Shown one piece after another: positions 1-6,331 of a stretch of 23,064 bases of DNA. Origin of the DNA: Pseudomonas fluorescens (GTDB lineage: Bacteria > Pseudomonadota > Alphaproteobacteria > UBA2136 > UBA6156). How positions within the stretch are numbered: the stretch's first letter is position 1; every line of letters starts with the position of its first letter. The DNA is taken from positions 1 to 23,064 of the forward strand of contig QFOU01000020.1 in assembly GCA_003241595.1 (NCBI GenBank), read 5' to 3'. The translations under genes and the position numbers were made by a program. The notes beneath the pieces were generated by a model. The model saw only the letters and a program-made list of their open reading frames with translations. It searched no databases and was not told the origin of the DNA.

Positions 1-58
1 GCCGCGCTCCGAGCTTCTTTAGGTCAAAAGTCAGCGTGTCATGGCCCTTCGGGGCCAT
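1..58 (-). CDS. Start of a divergent gene of unknown function (partial)
   Basis: Read on the minus strand, an ATG at 58-56 opens a frame that stays open to the left edge and gives MAPKGHDTLTFDLKKLGAR (19 codons). The peptide looks like a natural soluble N-terminus, and a purine-rich GGGAAA lies a few bases upstream of the ATG, a plausible ribosome binding site. It would be transcribed away from nuoA, making 59-221 a shared divergent upstream region. I do not recognise the protein. The alternative is that the bases here are the tail of a plus-strand gene (one plus frame stops at 20-22) and that the hairpin at 40-59 is its terminator. Confidence 0.4.
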   Translation of the reverse strand, partial: MAPKGHDTLTFDLKKLGAR

Positions 59-66
59 GTCTGTTT
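40..66. terminator. Perfect 8-bp hairpin with a UUCG tetraloop
   Basis: Bases 40-47 (CATGGCCC) pair perfectly with 52-59 (GGGCCATG) around the loop TTCG, giving the very stable C(UUCG)G tetraloop. The run TCTGTTT follows on the plus strand. It could end a plus-strand transcript arriving from the left. If the minus-strand reading frame starting at 58 is real, the hairpin instead covers its start codon and first codons, where it could hinder initiation. Confidence 0.4.
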
Positions 67-139
67 CCCGATATATTCAAAACTGACCACGCAACATGCA
101 GCGGGGCAGGCAGGGTTCTGCAAAATCACATATCCCTAC

Positions 140-168
140 TTGCCGTATGGCCATCAAAGGTCTACGGT
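140..168 (+). promoter_or_regulatory. Possible sigma70-type promoter for nuoA
   Basis: TTGCCG at 140-145 and TACGGT at 163-168 are separated by 17 bases and lie upstream of the first nuo gene, where the main operon promoter is expected. The match to TTGACA/TATAAT is only partial, so this is a weak prediction based mainly on spacing and position. Confidence 0.22.
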
Positions 169-221
169 GCGGCGTAACACACGTGTAGAAGTAATAAGGC
201 CAAAATAAGGTAATCTTAGGT

Positions 222-575
222 ATGGAAGCGTATTTTCCCATCCTCTTGTTTGTAGTTGTCGCCGCAGGTTTAGCCGCAGTCCTTATGGGGATTCCGTTCC
301 TTGCCAACCCCACCCGCAAAACCAAAGAGAAAATGTCGGCCTACGAGTCCGGCTTCGAAGCCTTCGATACCGCCCGCCGTACGTTCGACGTCCGCTTCTA
401 CCTCGTGGCCATTCTGTTCATTATCTTCGATCTGGAAGTCGCCTTTCTCTTCCCATGGGCCATGGTCATTCAGGATATCTCTTGGTTCGGTTTCGGCAGC
501 ATGATGCTCTTCCTCTTCGTCCTGACCATCGGCTTTGTCTACGAGTGGCGCAAGGGCGCCCTCGAGTGGGAATAA
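222..575 (+). CDS. nuoA: NADH-quinone oxidoreductase subunit A
   Basis: Small membrane subunit at the junction of the complex I membrane arm and quinone module, needed for coupling electron transfer to proton pumping. The 117 residues show three membrane segments (about 5-27, 60-80 and 88-108). The long loop after the first carries the family signature YESG (41-44). The second segment region holds FDLEVAFLFPWA (69-80), including the conserved acidic pair D70 and E72. Length is normal for the family. The ATG at 222 is preceded by several AAGG/TAGG stretches (207-220). It is the first gene of the nuo cluster, with nuoB 35 bases downstream. It is presumably transcribed from a promoter within 60-221. 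Confidence 0.97.
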   Translation: MEAYFPILLFVVVAAGLAAVLMGIPFLANPTRKTKEKMSAYESGFEAFDTARRTFDVRFYLVAILFIIFDLEVAFLFPWAMVIQDISWFGFGSMMLFLFVLTIGFVYEWRKGALEWE

Positions 576-610
576 AATTCGCAATACCAACGCAGTAACA
601 CATTGTCATT

Positions 611-1231
611 ATGAGCCTCCTCAACCAAACCACCACCTCTCTTACAACTCCGGATACCGTTCGCCAGCGTGGCGAAGCCGCCATGCAGGAAAAACTCCGC
701 AACGACGGCTTCATTCTCACCACGGTGGAAGATGTCGTGAACTGGGCGCGCGCCGGTAGCCTCTGGTACCTTACCTTTGGTCTGGCCTGCTGCGCGGTCG
801 AAATGATGCAGGCCGCAGCCGCCCGCTACGATATGGACCGTTTCGGCGTGATGCCGCGCCCCAGCCCACGTCAGGCCGATTTGATGATCGTGGCCGGTAC
901 GCTTACCAACAAAATGGCGCCCGTCATCCGTAAACTGTACGACCAAATGCCCGAACCCCGTTACGTCATCAGCATGGGCAGCTGTGCTAACGGCGGCGGT
1001 TACTACCACTATTCCTACGCCGTCGTGCGCGGCTGCGACCGTATCATTCCGGTCGATGTCTACGTACCCGGCTGCCCTCCGACCGCCGAAGCGCTGGTCT
1101 ACGGCATCCTGCAACTGCAAAAGAAGATCAAGCGCGAGCCGGTCTTCGTAAAGCAGCGCGATACCGCACCCTACGCCTACGCCCCCGGCGAAGCGCGTCC
1201 GTACAGCAAAGATGAAATGCACATCGGTTAA
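611..1231 (+). CDS. nuoB: NADH-quinone oxidoreductase subunit B
   Basis: Peripheral subunit (PSST homologue) that binds cluster N2, the [4Fe-4S] centre that passes electrons to quinone. All four expected ligands are visible: the adjacent pair C60-C61 in FGLACCAVEMM, C125 in SMGSCANGG and C155 in VPGCPPTAEAL. The protein has 206 residues, including a short polar N-terminal extension of about 25 residues before MQEKLRNDGF. No clear Shine-Dalgarno sequence precedes the ATG at 611; an internal ATG at 683 is possible but would remove the extension. It lies between nuoA and a small exported protein. Confidence 0.97.
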   Translation: MSLLNQTTTSLTTPDTVRQRGEAAMQEKLRNDGFILTTVEDVVNWARAGSLWYLTFGLACCAVEMMQAAAARYDMDRFGVMPRPSPRQADLMIVAGTLTNKMAPVIRKLYDQMPEPRYVISMGSCANGGGYYHYSYAVVRGCDRIIPVDVYVPGCPPTAEALVYGILQLQKKIKREPVFVKQRDTAPYAYAPGEARPYSKDEMHIG

Positions 1232-1236
1232 ACGAT

Positions 1237-1641
1237 ATGGCTAAGAATAAGGTTCTCATGGGTATATCCGCTCTGGCCTGCGTTGTCGCAGCCGCGGCTA
1301 TGGCCGTAAGAACGTCGGATGCCGTTGGTATCGATTCGATCGCACCTATCGTCAATATTTCCGATCTTCCGGGCGATGTCGACCTCTCCAAACCGGATGC
1401 CCGCTGCGGTCAGGTCCTGTACTTCGATTTCGGCTCCCCGCACGATGGCCCAGCCTATTATACCGATACTCAGGGCAAAATCCTCGCCCGTTGCGGCGGC
1501 CTGCTGCGCGCCACACGCGCAGTGGATGTCGATAAATCCATGTACATCTGCCCCGCCGAGCAATGGTCGTGCGCGGCCCCCAATATCGATGCCATCATGC
1601 AGCGTAAACAGCACAATTCCACAACTAACCGCCAGAACTAA
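1237..1641 (+). CDS. Small exported or membrane-anchored Cys-containing protein, unknown
   Basis: This 134-residue protein starts five bases after the nuoB stop. It begins with a charged MAKNK and a hydrophobic stretch (about 6-23), which reads as a Sec signal peptide or membrane anchor. The SALAC sequence is not a good lipobox because the -3 residue is Ala. The rest is polar with four cysteines outside the hydrophobic segment (in RCGQ, RCGG, ICPAEQ and WSCAAP), suggesting two periplasmic disulfides. The C-terminus is basic and Asn/Gln-rich. I do not recognise the family. The tight spacing to nuoB and to nuoC (11 bases) indicates cotranscription. Codon use looks like that of its neighbours, arguing for long residence. 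A role in complex I assembly or in the envelope is possible but unproven. Confidence 0.8.
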   Translation: MAKNKVLMGISALACVVAAAAMAVRTSDAVGIDSIAPIVNISDLPGDVDLSKPDARCGQVLYFDFGSPHDGPAYYTDTQGKILARCGGLLRATRAVDVDKSMYICPAEQWSCAAPNIDAIMQRKQHNSTTNRQN

Positions 1642-1652
1642 AGGCAATCCAC

Positions 1653-2327
1653 ATGACCACCGCCCCGCACATCGATACCCACCTCGACCTCCCCGGCCTC
1701 AAGGCCATGCAAGAGCATATCGAGAAGAAGTTTCCCAAAGCGTCCGCCGTCTTGCGGGTGCGCGAACTGACTTTGGAAACTGCCGCCGAAGACGTGCAAG
1801 CACTGCTCACCTTCCTGCGCGACGACAAAAAACTGATGTTCACGCAACTCATCGACCTCTGCGGCGTCGATTATCTGGGCTACGAGCACGCGGAGCGCCC
1901 GTCCCACCTGCGCTTTGCCGTGGTGTATCACCTGCTGTCCATGGTGCATAACCAACGCATCCGCGTTAAGGTCTTCCTCACCGAATCCGATCTTAACGTG
2001 CCCACCGCCAACGGTATCTTCCCCGCCGCCGGTTGGTATGAGCGCGAGGCCTACGATATGTACGGTATCAATTTTACCGGCCACCCGGATCTCCGTCGCC
2101 TGCTTACCGATGCCGATTTCGTCGGTTTCCCGCTGCGCAAGGATTTTCCGCTGGAAGGCCATGTGGAAGTTTACTACGACGCGAAAGAGAAACGCGTCGC
2201 CTACAAACCGGTGGATCTCCCGCAGGAACTCCGCCACTTCGACCGCGTTAGTGAATGGAAGGGCATGACCGGTAATGCTGGTCTTGCCGATGCCGATAAC
2301 ACGTTCAACGCGAACGAATTCAAGTAG
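1653..2327 (+). CDS. nuoC: NADH-quinone oxidoreductase subunit C
   Basis: The 30-kDa (NuoC/NqoC) subunit of the connecting module, a cofactor-free partner of NuoD. The 224-residue product carries the conserved block PAAGWYEREAYDMYGI followed by GHPDLRRLLTD and FPLRKDFPLEGHVE in its second half, diagnostic of the family. It has a C-terminal tail of about 30 residues ending FNANEFK. It is a separate gene and not fused to nuoD as in enterobacteria, which fits Alphaproteobacteria. AAAGGC just upstream of the ATG at 1653 serves as the ribosome binding site. Two tiny genes separate it from nuoD, which is unusual because nuoC and nuoD are normally adjacent. Confidence 0.97.
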   Translation: MTTAPHIDTHLDLPGLKAMQEHIEKKFPKASAVLRVRELTLETAAEDVQALLTFLRDDKKLMFTQLIDLCGVDYLGYEHAERPSHLRFAVVYHLLSMVHNQRIRVKVFLTESDLNVPTANGIFPAAGWYEREAYDMYGINFTGHPDLRRLLTDADFVGFPLRKDFPLEGHVEVYYDAKEKRVAYKPVDLPQELRHFDRVSEWKGMTGNAGLADADNTFNANEFK

Positions 2328-2338
2328 GAGTGATTCCC

Positions 2339-2530
2339 ATGTTCGAAGACAAAAGCGCCGAAATCATGAAGCAGGAAGCCGAAGCCCGCGAGGCCGAGAT
2401 CCGTGAGGCTCAAGAGGCTGTGATGGAAAAAATCGTGGCCGATGCAAAGAAAACGGCAAAGGAGTCCGATGGCTCCGTTGCCGATGATCTGATTTCCGCC
2501 GATGACCTTAATCTCTTCAAAAGTAAGTAA
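2339..2530 (+). CDS. Tiny charged helical protein between nuoC and nuoD, unknown
   Basis: A 63-residue protein rich in Glu, Lys, Asp and Ala (MFEDKSAEIMKQEAEAREAE at its start), predicted by eye to be one long amphipathic or coiled-coil helix, ending DDLNLFKSK. It has no signal peptide, membrane segment or Cys. The ATG at 2339 is chosen because AGGAG (2326-2330), which overlaps the nuoC stop codon, sits eight bases upstream. A GTG at 2330 in the same frame overlaps that Shine-Dalgarno sequence and is less likely. The strong ribosome binding site and conserved-looking reading argue that it is translated. The function is unknown; cytoplasmic location and cotranscription with nuoC are inferred. 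Confidence 0.72.
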   Translation: MFEDKSAEIMKQEAEAREAEIREAQEAVMEKIVADAKKTAKESDGSVADDLISADDLNLFKSK

Positions 2531-2545
2531 AGGGAGTACAAGCTT

Positions 2546-2746
2546 ATGCCATTCTCATTCCTGAAATTTGCAGGCGACGATGAAAAAGGCGATGCCGCAG
2601 CTATCGACTGGGCTGTTGGAAAATATCGTAAGATGAAGGCCAAGCAGGCCGAACAAGACGCGGCTACCGCCAAAGAAAGCGAAGAAGACGCACGCTCAGG
2701 TCTGGCCAGTCTCTTCGGTGGCGAAGACGAGAAAAAAGACGAATAG
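2546..2746 (+). CDS. Tiny charged protein upstream of nuoD, unknown
   Basis: A 66-residue cytoplasmic-looking protein. It has a short hydrophobic start (MPFSFLKFAG), a helical Lys/Glu/Ala-rich middle (KYRKMKAKQAEQDAATAKE) and an acidic end (SLFGGEDEKKDE). AGGGAG (2531-2536) precedes the ATG by nine bases and lies directly after the stop of the previous tiny gene, so the two are probably translated in tandem. Its composition resembles that of the upstream neighbour, but no clear residue-by-residue similarity is seen. I do not recognise a family. It may bind another protein, conceivably a complex I subunit or assembly factor; this is inference from position only. Confidence 0.72.
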   Translation: MPFSFLKFAGDDEKGDAAAIDWAVGKYRKMKAKQAEQDAATAKESEEDARSGLASLFGGEDEKKDE

Positions 2747-2780
2747 TTAATACAGAATATCCCCCCCCGAGCATCCCCTA

Positions 2781-4055
2781 ATGAGCACCACCACTTCGTC
2801 CGCCGCACCCGAGAAAAAGATCATCGAAACCACCCTGACCGAGGGTATCGTTTCACCTTCGCGCACCATGGGTGCCGAGCAGCCGTTCACCCTTAACTTC
2901 GGCCCCCAGCACCCGTCTGCGCACGGTGTATTGCGCCTTGTGCTGGAAATGGAAGGGGAGGTCATCACGAAGGCCGACCCGCACATCGGCTTGCTCCACC
3001 GTGGTACCGAAAAGCTCATCGAGCACAAAACCTATATCCAGGCACTGCCGTACTTCGACCGCATGGATTACGTCAGCATGATGTGCCAGGAGCACGTCTG
3101 GTGCCTGGCCACCGAGAAGCTGCTCGGTATCGAACTCCCCAAGCGCGCCCAATACATCCGCGTCCTGTATTCCGAGATCACCCGTATCGCCAACCACCTG
3201 CTCTGGGTGGGGTGCCACGCGCTGGATATCGGCGCTATGGCCGTCATGCTCTATGCCTTTAAAGAGCGCGAATTCACACTCGACTTCTACGAAGAAGTCT
3301 CCGGCGCCCGCATGCACGCCAACTACTTCCGTCCGGGCGGCGTCAACCGCGACCTGCCCACCGGCCTGACCTCCAAGATCAGCCGCTGGACCGAGAACAT
3401 GACCACCAGCGTCATCCCGATGCTCGAAACCCTGCTAGATGAAAATCGTATCTGGAAGCAGCGTACAGTAGGCATCGGCGTGGTCACACCGGAAGAGGCT
3501 CAACAGTGGGGCTTTACCGGCGCCATGCTGCGCGCCAGCGGTATCGAGTGGGATCTCCGTAAATCCCAACCGTACGAGTGCTATTCCGAACTCGATTTCG
3601 AAATTCCCGTCGGCAAAAACGGCGATAGCTATGACCGCTACCTCGTCCGCATGGAAGAAATGAAGCAATCCGCCCGCATTATCATGCAGTGCATTGCCAA
3701 GCTGGATGGCGAGCTCGCCGGCCAACCCTGCAAGATCCAGAACTTCAAGATCTCTCCGCCGTCCCGTGGCAACATGAAAGACAGCATGGAAGCGCTCATC
3801 CACCACTTCAAATACTATACCGAAGGCTTCCACGTTCCGGCGGGAGAAGTCTATGCCGCTATCGAAGCCCCCAAAGGCGAAATGGGTGTCTATCTGGTGT
3901 CGGATGGCGGCCCGAAACCGTGGCGTGTCAAAGTGCGTGCCCCGGGTTACGCACACTTGCAGGGCCTCGACTTCATGTCGCGCGGCCACCTGCTGGCCGA
4001 CGTCACCACAATCATCGGTACGCAGGATATCGTATTCGGCGATATCGACCGCTAA
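2781..4055 (+). CDS. nuoD: NADH-quinone oxidoreductase subunit D
   Basis: The 49-kDa subunit that forms the quinone-binding pocket with NuoB. It belongs to the family related to NiFe-hydrogenase large subunits. Conserved features are FGPQHPSAHGVLRL near residue 41 (the HPSAHG loop lines the quinone site), HIGLLHRGTEKLIE, PYFDRMDYVSMM, GARMHANYFRPGGV and the C-terminal FGDIDR. The 424 residues include an N-terminal extension of about 35 residues (MSTTTSSAAPEKK and on) relative to short homologues. No Shine-Dalgarno sequence precedes the ATG at 2781; instead there is a run of eight C at 2761-2768. It closes the first group of nuo genes and is followed 59 bases later by an unrelated membrane protein. 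Confidence 0.97.
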   Translation: MSTTTSSAAPEKKIIETTLTEGIVSPSRTMGAEQPFTLNFGPQHPSAHGVLRLVLEMEGEVITKADPHIGLLHRGTEKLIEHKTYIQALPYFDRMDYVSMMCQEHVWCLATEKLLGIELPKRAQYIRVLYSEITRIANHLLWVGCHALDIGAMAVMLYAFKEREFTLDFYEEVSGARMHANYFRPGGVNRDLPTGLTSKISRWTENMTTSVIPMLETLLDENRIWKQRTVGIGVVTPEEAQQWGFTGAMLRASGIEWDLRKSQPYECYSELDFEIPVGKNGDSYDRYLVRMEEMKQSARIIMQCIAKLDGELAGQPCKIQNFKISPPSRGNMKDSMEALIHHFKYYTEGFHVPAGEVYAAIEAPKGEMGVYLVSDGGPKPWRVKVRAPGYAHLQGLDFMSRGHLLADVTTIIGTQDIVFGDIDR

Positions 4056-4114
4056 TTCAATCGCCTATCTAAAAGGCTGATGCACCATAAGCATTGGCAA
4101 AAGAGGAGGGGGTC

Positions 4115-4753
4115 ATGTTAGAAAAACAGCCAGTAACAAGGTCTGTCTTTCTCATGAACCTCTCCTTCTCAATTTCGCGCGCTTCAGTTTCGCTCTGGTG
4201 GGCAACGTTCTGGCGCTCCATCTGCATTATGCTGATGCTGCTTCTCCCCATGTGCATCGGCTATCTCATTCTGGGCGTCGTCTATGCACTGCTTATGGCA
4301 TTGTTCGCGGTCCATCAGCCTATCTTGGTGGTGGTGCTGGATATCGTCCGCCAATTCATTCCGCTGGTTCTTAACAATATCGTGTTCCCGGTTCTTTCGT
4401 ATGCCCTCGCCATGCGCTGGATGGTGCGCAAAGGCCAGCTTGGATCCTACACGCTAAAAGCAAGCTATCTTGGAGAATCGCCTGCAACGTTTCGTACCGC
4501 ACTCCGCTTCGCAGCGTGGACATATCTGGAGATCTTTAAATACACATGGCCGGTGTTCATTCTCAGTGGCCTGCTGGGATACGCTTCGGCCTCGTATTCC
4601 ATAAGTCAGGGGGCTCTGGCGGTTATCGGCTTCATGCTGCTGCCAGTAGCGATTTACATCCATCTGCTCACCATGACCGATATCCTGCGCCGAGGCACCT
4701 ACAGCAAAAACCGCTGCACACTGTCCTTCACCAAAACACAGGCCAGTGTCTAG
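4115..4753 (+). CDS. Multi-spanning membrane protein, unknown; paralogue of the next gene
   Basis: The 212-residue product has about four membrane segments (roughly 34-66, 82-101, 140-158 and 167-187) and no recognisable enzymatic motif. ATG 4115 is chosen because a strong AGGAGGGGG lies at 4104-4112; an upstream in-frame TTG at 4094 precedes that site and is rejected. The first half resembles the protein encoded at 4873: both have VS-WW followed by a double-membrane region, then R-x-M-x-x-K-G and K-A about seven residues later (residues 101-116 here). The two therefore probably arose by duplication. It is bounded by nuoD upstream and a hairpin downstream, and may belong to a separately regulated block. 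Function unknown. Confidence 0.8.
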   Translation: MLEKQPVTRSVFLMNLSFSISRASVSLWWATFWRSICIMLMLLLPMCIGYLILGVVYALLMALFAVHQPILVVVLDIVRQFIPLVLNNIVFPVLSYALAMRWMVRKGQLGSYTLKASYLGESPATFRTALRFAAWTYLEIFKYTWPVFILSGLLGYASASYSISQGALAVIGFMLLPVAIYIHLLTMTDILRRGTYSKNRCTLSFTKTQASV

Positions 4754-4779
4754 CTTTGCGTAGTGACACGTAAGCCTCA

Positions 4780-4820
4780 GGCGGTGCGTTCAAGCGGGGC
4801 GCACCGCTAGCTATTCTTGT
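4780..4820 (+). terminator. Hairpin between two membrane-protein genes
   Basis: GCGGTGCG (4781-4788) and CGCACCGC (4800-4807) are perfect reverse complements. Two extra G-T pairs inside leave a 7-base loop. TAGCTATTCTTGT follows, only moderately T-rich. It could be an intrinsic terminator, an attenuator, or a processing or stability element in the nuo transcript. Confidence 0.42.
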
Positions 4821-4872
4821 CCGATCGTCTAACATGCCAGAATATAAAGGTTGTTAACGAGAAAGAAAATTC

Positions 4873-5172
4873 ATGGAAGAGTCTCAAAACGTCTCGTGGT
4901 GGCTGGCCACAAAGGTCACATGGTCGTTCACATGGCGCTATCTGGTCTGGGTTCTGCTCCTCAGCTTCGCGGCGGGTATCGTGAATGGCTTGCTGATGCT
5001 TATCGCCAATCTTGTGTTCAATATGCCCAAAGAACATCCGCTCATTAACCTGTACCTCGTCATTTCCAGTCTTGCCATCGTGGTGGTGCTCATCATCAAC
5101 ATGGTGCGCCGTATGCTGAATAAAGGCGAATTCAACGATTTCATCTTCAAAGCTAAACAAAACCAAGCCTAA
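4873..5172 (+). CDS. Two-span membrane protein, unknown; shorter paralogue of the 4115 gene
   Basis: This 99-residue protein has two membrane segments (about 22-48 and 58-78) and a basic C-terminal tail (RRMLNKGEFNDFIFKAK). That tail aligns with RWMVRKGQLGSYTLKA of the preceding membrane protein, and the N-terminal VSWWLATK aligns with VSLWWATF there. It therefore looks like a copy of the first half of that protein. A GAGAAAG stretch precedes the ATG. The 119-base gap before it contains a hairpin, so it may be under partly separate control. The stop codon is followed after two bases by the next start, implying translational coupling to the exported Cys-rich protein. No known family is recognised. 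Confidence 0.78.
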   Translation: MEESQNVSWWLATKVTWSFTWRYLVWVLLLSFAAGIVNGLLMLIANLVFNMPKEHPLINLYLVISSLAIVVVLIINMVRRMLNKGEFNDFIFKAKQNQA

Positions 5173-5174
5173 CC

Positions 5175-5492
5175 ATGCGGGCTCTCATCGCCTTCTTGCT
5201 CGTTCTGGCGTCCCAGGCGCATGCCCTTTCACCGTCGCTGGATGCAACGGAGTGCGCCCAACAGCATCCGCCCACACCTGAATGCGAAGAGCTCCTGAGC
5301 AACTTTGCCGAAACAGTAAAGCAATGGAACGAAGGCGCGCTGAACTTAAGCTGCAATGGTCAGCCGCCTGAAGAATGCGCGCATGCCGAATGTGTGCAAA
5401 AGCCAGAACTTAAGGGGGTCTCGGAAGACGCTCCAGAGTTCAAAAAGTGTGTGCAAAACTTGTGGGATGAAATGAATGCCCAACCGCAGTAG
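5175..5492 (+). CDS. Small secreted Cys-rich protein, unknown
   Basis: The 105-residue protein starts two bases after the upstream stop. A clear signal peptide (MRALIAFLLVLASQAHA, cleavage expected after residue 17) precedes a mature acidic domain of about 88 residues. It contains six cysteines (in TEC, PEC, LSC, EEC, AEC and KKC), compatible with three disulfides in the periplasm. The motifs are short and Pro/Glu-rich; I do not recognise a family. The stop codon lies within the stem-loop at 5475-5501, so transcription of the block 4115-5492 probably ends here. Composition is slightly more AT-rich than that of the nuo genes. Confidence 0.78.
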   Translation: MRALIAFLLVLASQAHALSPSLDATECAQQHPPTPECEELLSNFAETVKQWNEGALNLSCNGQPPEECAHAECVQKPELKGVSEDAPEFKKCVQNLWDEMNAQPQ

Positions 5493-5512
5493 TTGGGTAT
5501 TATAAATGTTTT
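5475..5512 (+). terminator. Probable intrinsic terminator overlapping a stop codon
   Basis: CCCAAC (5479-5484) pairs with GTTGGG (5492-5497) around a 7-base loop, and the stem extends outward by four further pairs (one G-T) to about 5475-5501. The T-rich TATTATAAATGTTTT follows. The stop codon of the small Cys-rich gene lies in the loop and stem. This would separate the 4115-5492 block from nuoE. Confidence 0.55.
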
Positions 5513-5514
5513 GA

Positions 5515-5541
5515 ATAACAATGTGTTAAACGCATTGTTAT
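5515..5541. promoter_or_regulatory. AT-rich palindrome upstream of nuoE, possible operator
   Basis: ATAACAATG (5515-5523) and CATTGTTAT (5533-5541) are perfect inverted repeats separated by nine bases. The spacer itself is partly symmetrical (TGTTAAACG), so the whole 27 bases form a near-perfect dyad with a 3-base centre. It lacks a GC-rich stem and a following T-run, so a protein-binding operator is at least as likely as a terminator. It lies in the 191-base gap between a probable terminator and nuoE, where a promoter for the second half of the nuo cluster would be expected. TATAAA (5539-5544) overlaps its right arm. Confidence 0.45.
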
Positions 5542-5683
5542 AAAGCGGTTATCGGTTTCATTCACAATTGCCACACAACGCGGCAACCCCAACCCAAAAA
5601 AAGCAGAAAAATAGGCCAAAGGTACTGGCAAAATCCCCTAATTGGTTTAAGAGTTTCTCAGCAAGAAAACTCGAAAGCGTCCC

Positions 5684-6322
5684 ATGCCTACCATTCGCAT
5701 CGACCCCAACGCCGAACATTCGCTTCAGCCGGGTCAAACCCCGCACGCTCTGGGCCTCAACCTCAGCTGGAGCAAAACAGAGCAAGAAGCCGTCACCCGC
5801 ACGCTGGCCAAATATCCGGCCGATCGCGCACGCTCGGCCACCATTCCGTTGCTCCACCTCGCGCAGCGCAAATGCGGCGGCTGGCTGCCGGTCGATGCCA
5901 TGCAACTGGTGGCCGATACCCTCAACCTGCCGTACATCCGCGTGTACGAGGTCGCCTCGTTCTACACCATGTTCAACCTCAAACCGGTCGGTAAGCACCA
6001 CGTGCAGGTCTGCACCAACTGCGCCTGCCTCATTCGTGGGTCGGATGCCATCGTGAAGGAGGTCAAAGACCTCACCGGTATCACCGCCTCGGGCGAAACA
6101 TCGGAAGACGGACAATTTACGCTGACCGAAGTCGAATGCCTCGGCGCCTGCGTCCAAGCTCCAATGATGCAGATCGGTACCCACTACTACACGCACCTCA
6201 CGGCCGAAAAAACCCGCGAGATCCTCGAACACCTCGCCAAGGGCGGCGACCCGGCCAAGCACAGCTCCACCGAGCCGACCAAGAACGCCGACCCCATCCA
6301 TAACGGCAAATACGGCGCATAG
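5684..6322 (+). CDS. nuoE: NADH-quinone oxidoreductase subunit E
   Basis: The 24-kDa subunit of the NADH-oxidising module, with a thioredoxin-like [2Fe-2S] cluster N1a. The four ligands are C110 and C115 (in VCTNCACLIRG) and C152 and C156 (in ECLGACVQAP). LPYIRVYEVASFYTMF (82-97) is the usual core helix-strand region. The 212 residues include a hydrophilic C-terminal tail of about 30 residues (from about 183). The start at 5684 has only a weak GAAAG upstream. The preceding 191 bases are non-coding and contain a palindrome, so nuoE may begin a new transcription unit. Normally nuoF follows directly; here about 1.7 kb of other genes intervene. Confidence 0.97.
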   Translation: MPTIRIDPNAEHSLQPGQTPHALGLNLSWSKTEQEAVTRTLAKYPADRARSATIPLLHLAQRKCGGWLPVDAMQLVADTLNLPYIRVYEVASFYTMFNLKPVGKHHVQVCTNCACLIRGSDAIVKEVKDLTGITASGETSEDGQFTLTEVECLGACVQAPMMQIGTHYYTHLTAEKTREILEHLAKGGDPAKHSSTEPTKNADPIHNGKYGA

Positions 6323-6331
6323 GCATATCTG

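Noticed and set aside
2330..2338. GTG start for the first tiny gene after nuoC
   Set aside because: The GTG overlaps the AGGAG that serves the ATG at 2339, so it cannot use that site.
4094..4114. TTG start extending the 4115 membrane protein by seven residues
   Set aside because: A strong AGGAGGGGG at 4104-4112 lies downstream of the TTG and correctly before the ATG at 4115.
5568..6056. Plus-strand frame giving a 162-residue basic, Ser/Pro-rich product overlapping nuoE
   Set aside because: It is the +1 frame shadow of nuoE. Its 5' part lies in the non-coding gap, with no ribosome binding site and no recognisable motif.
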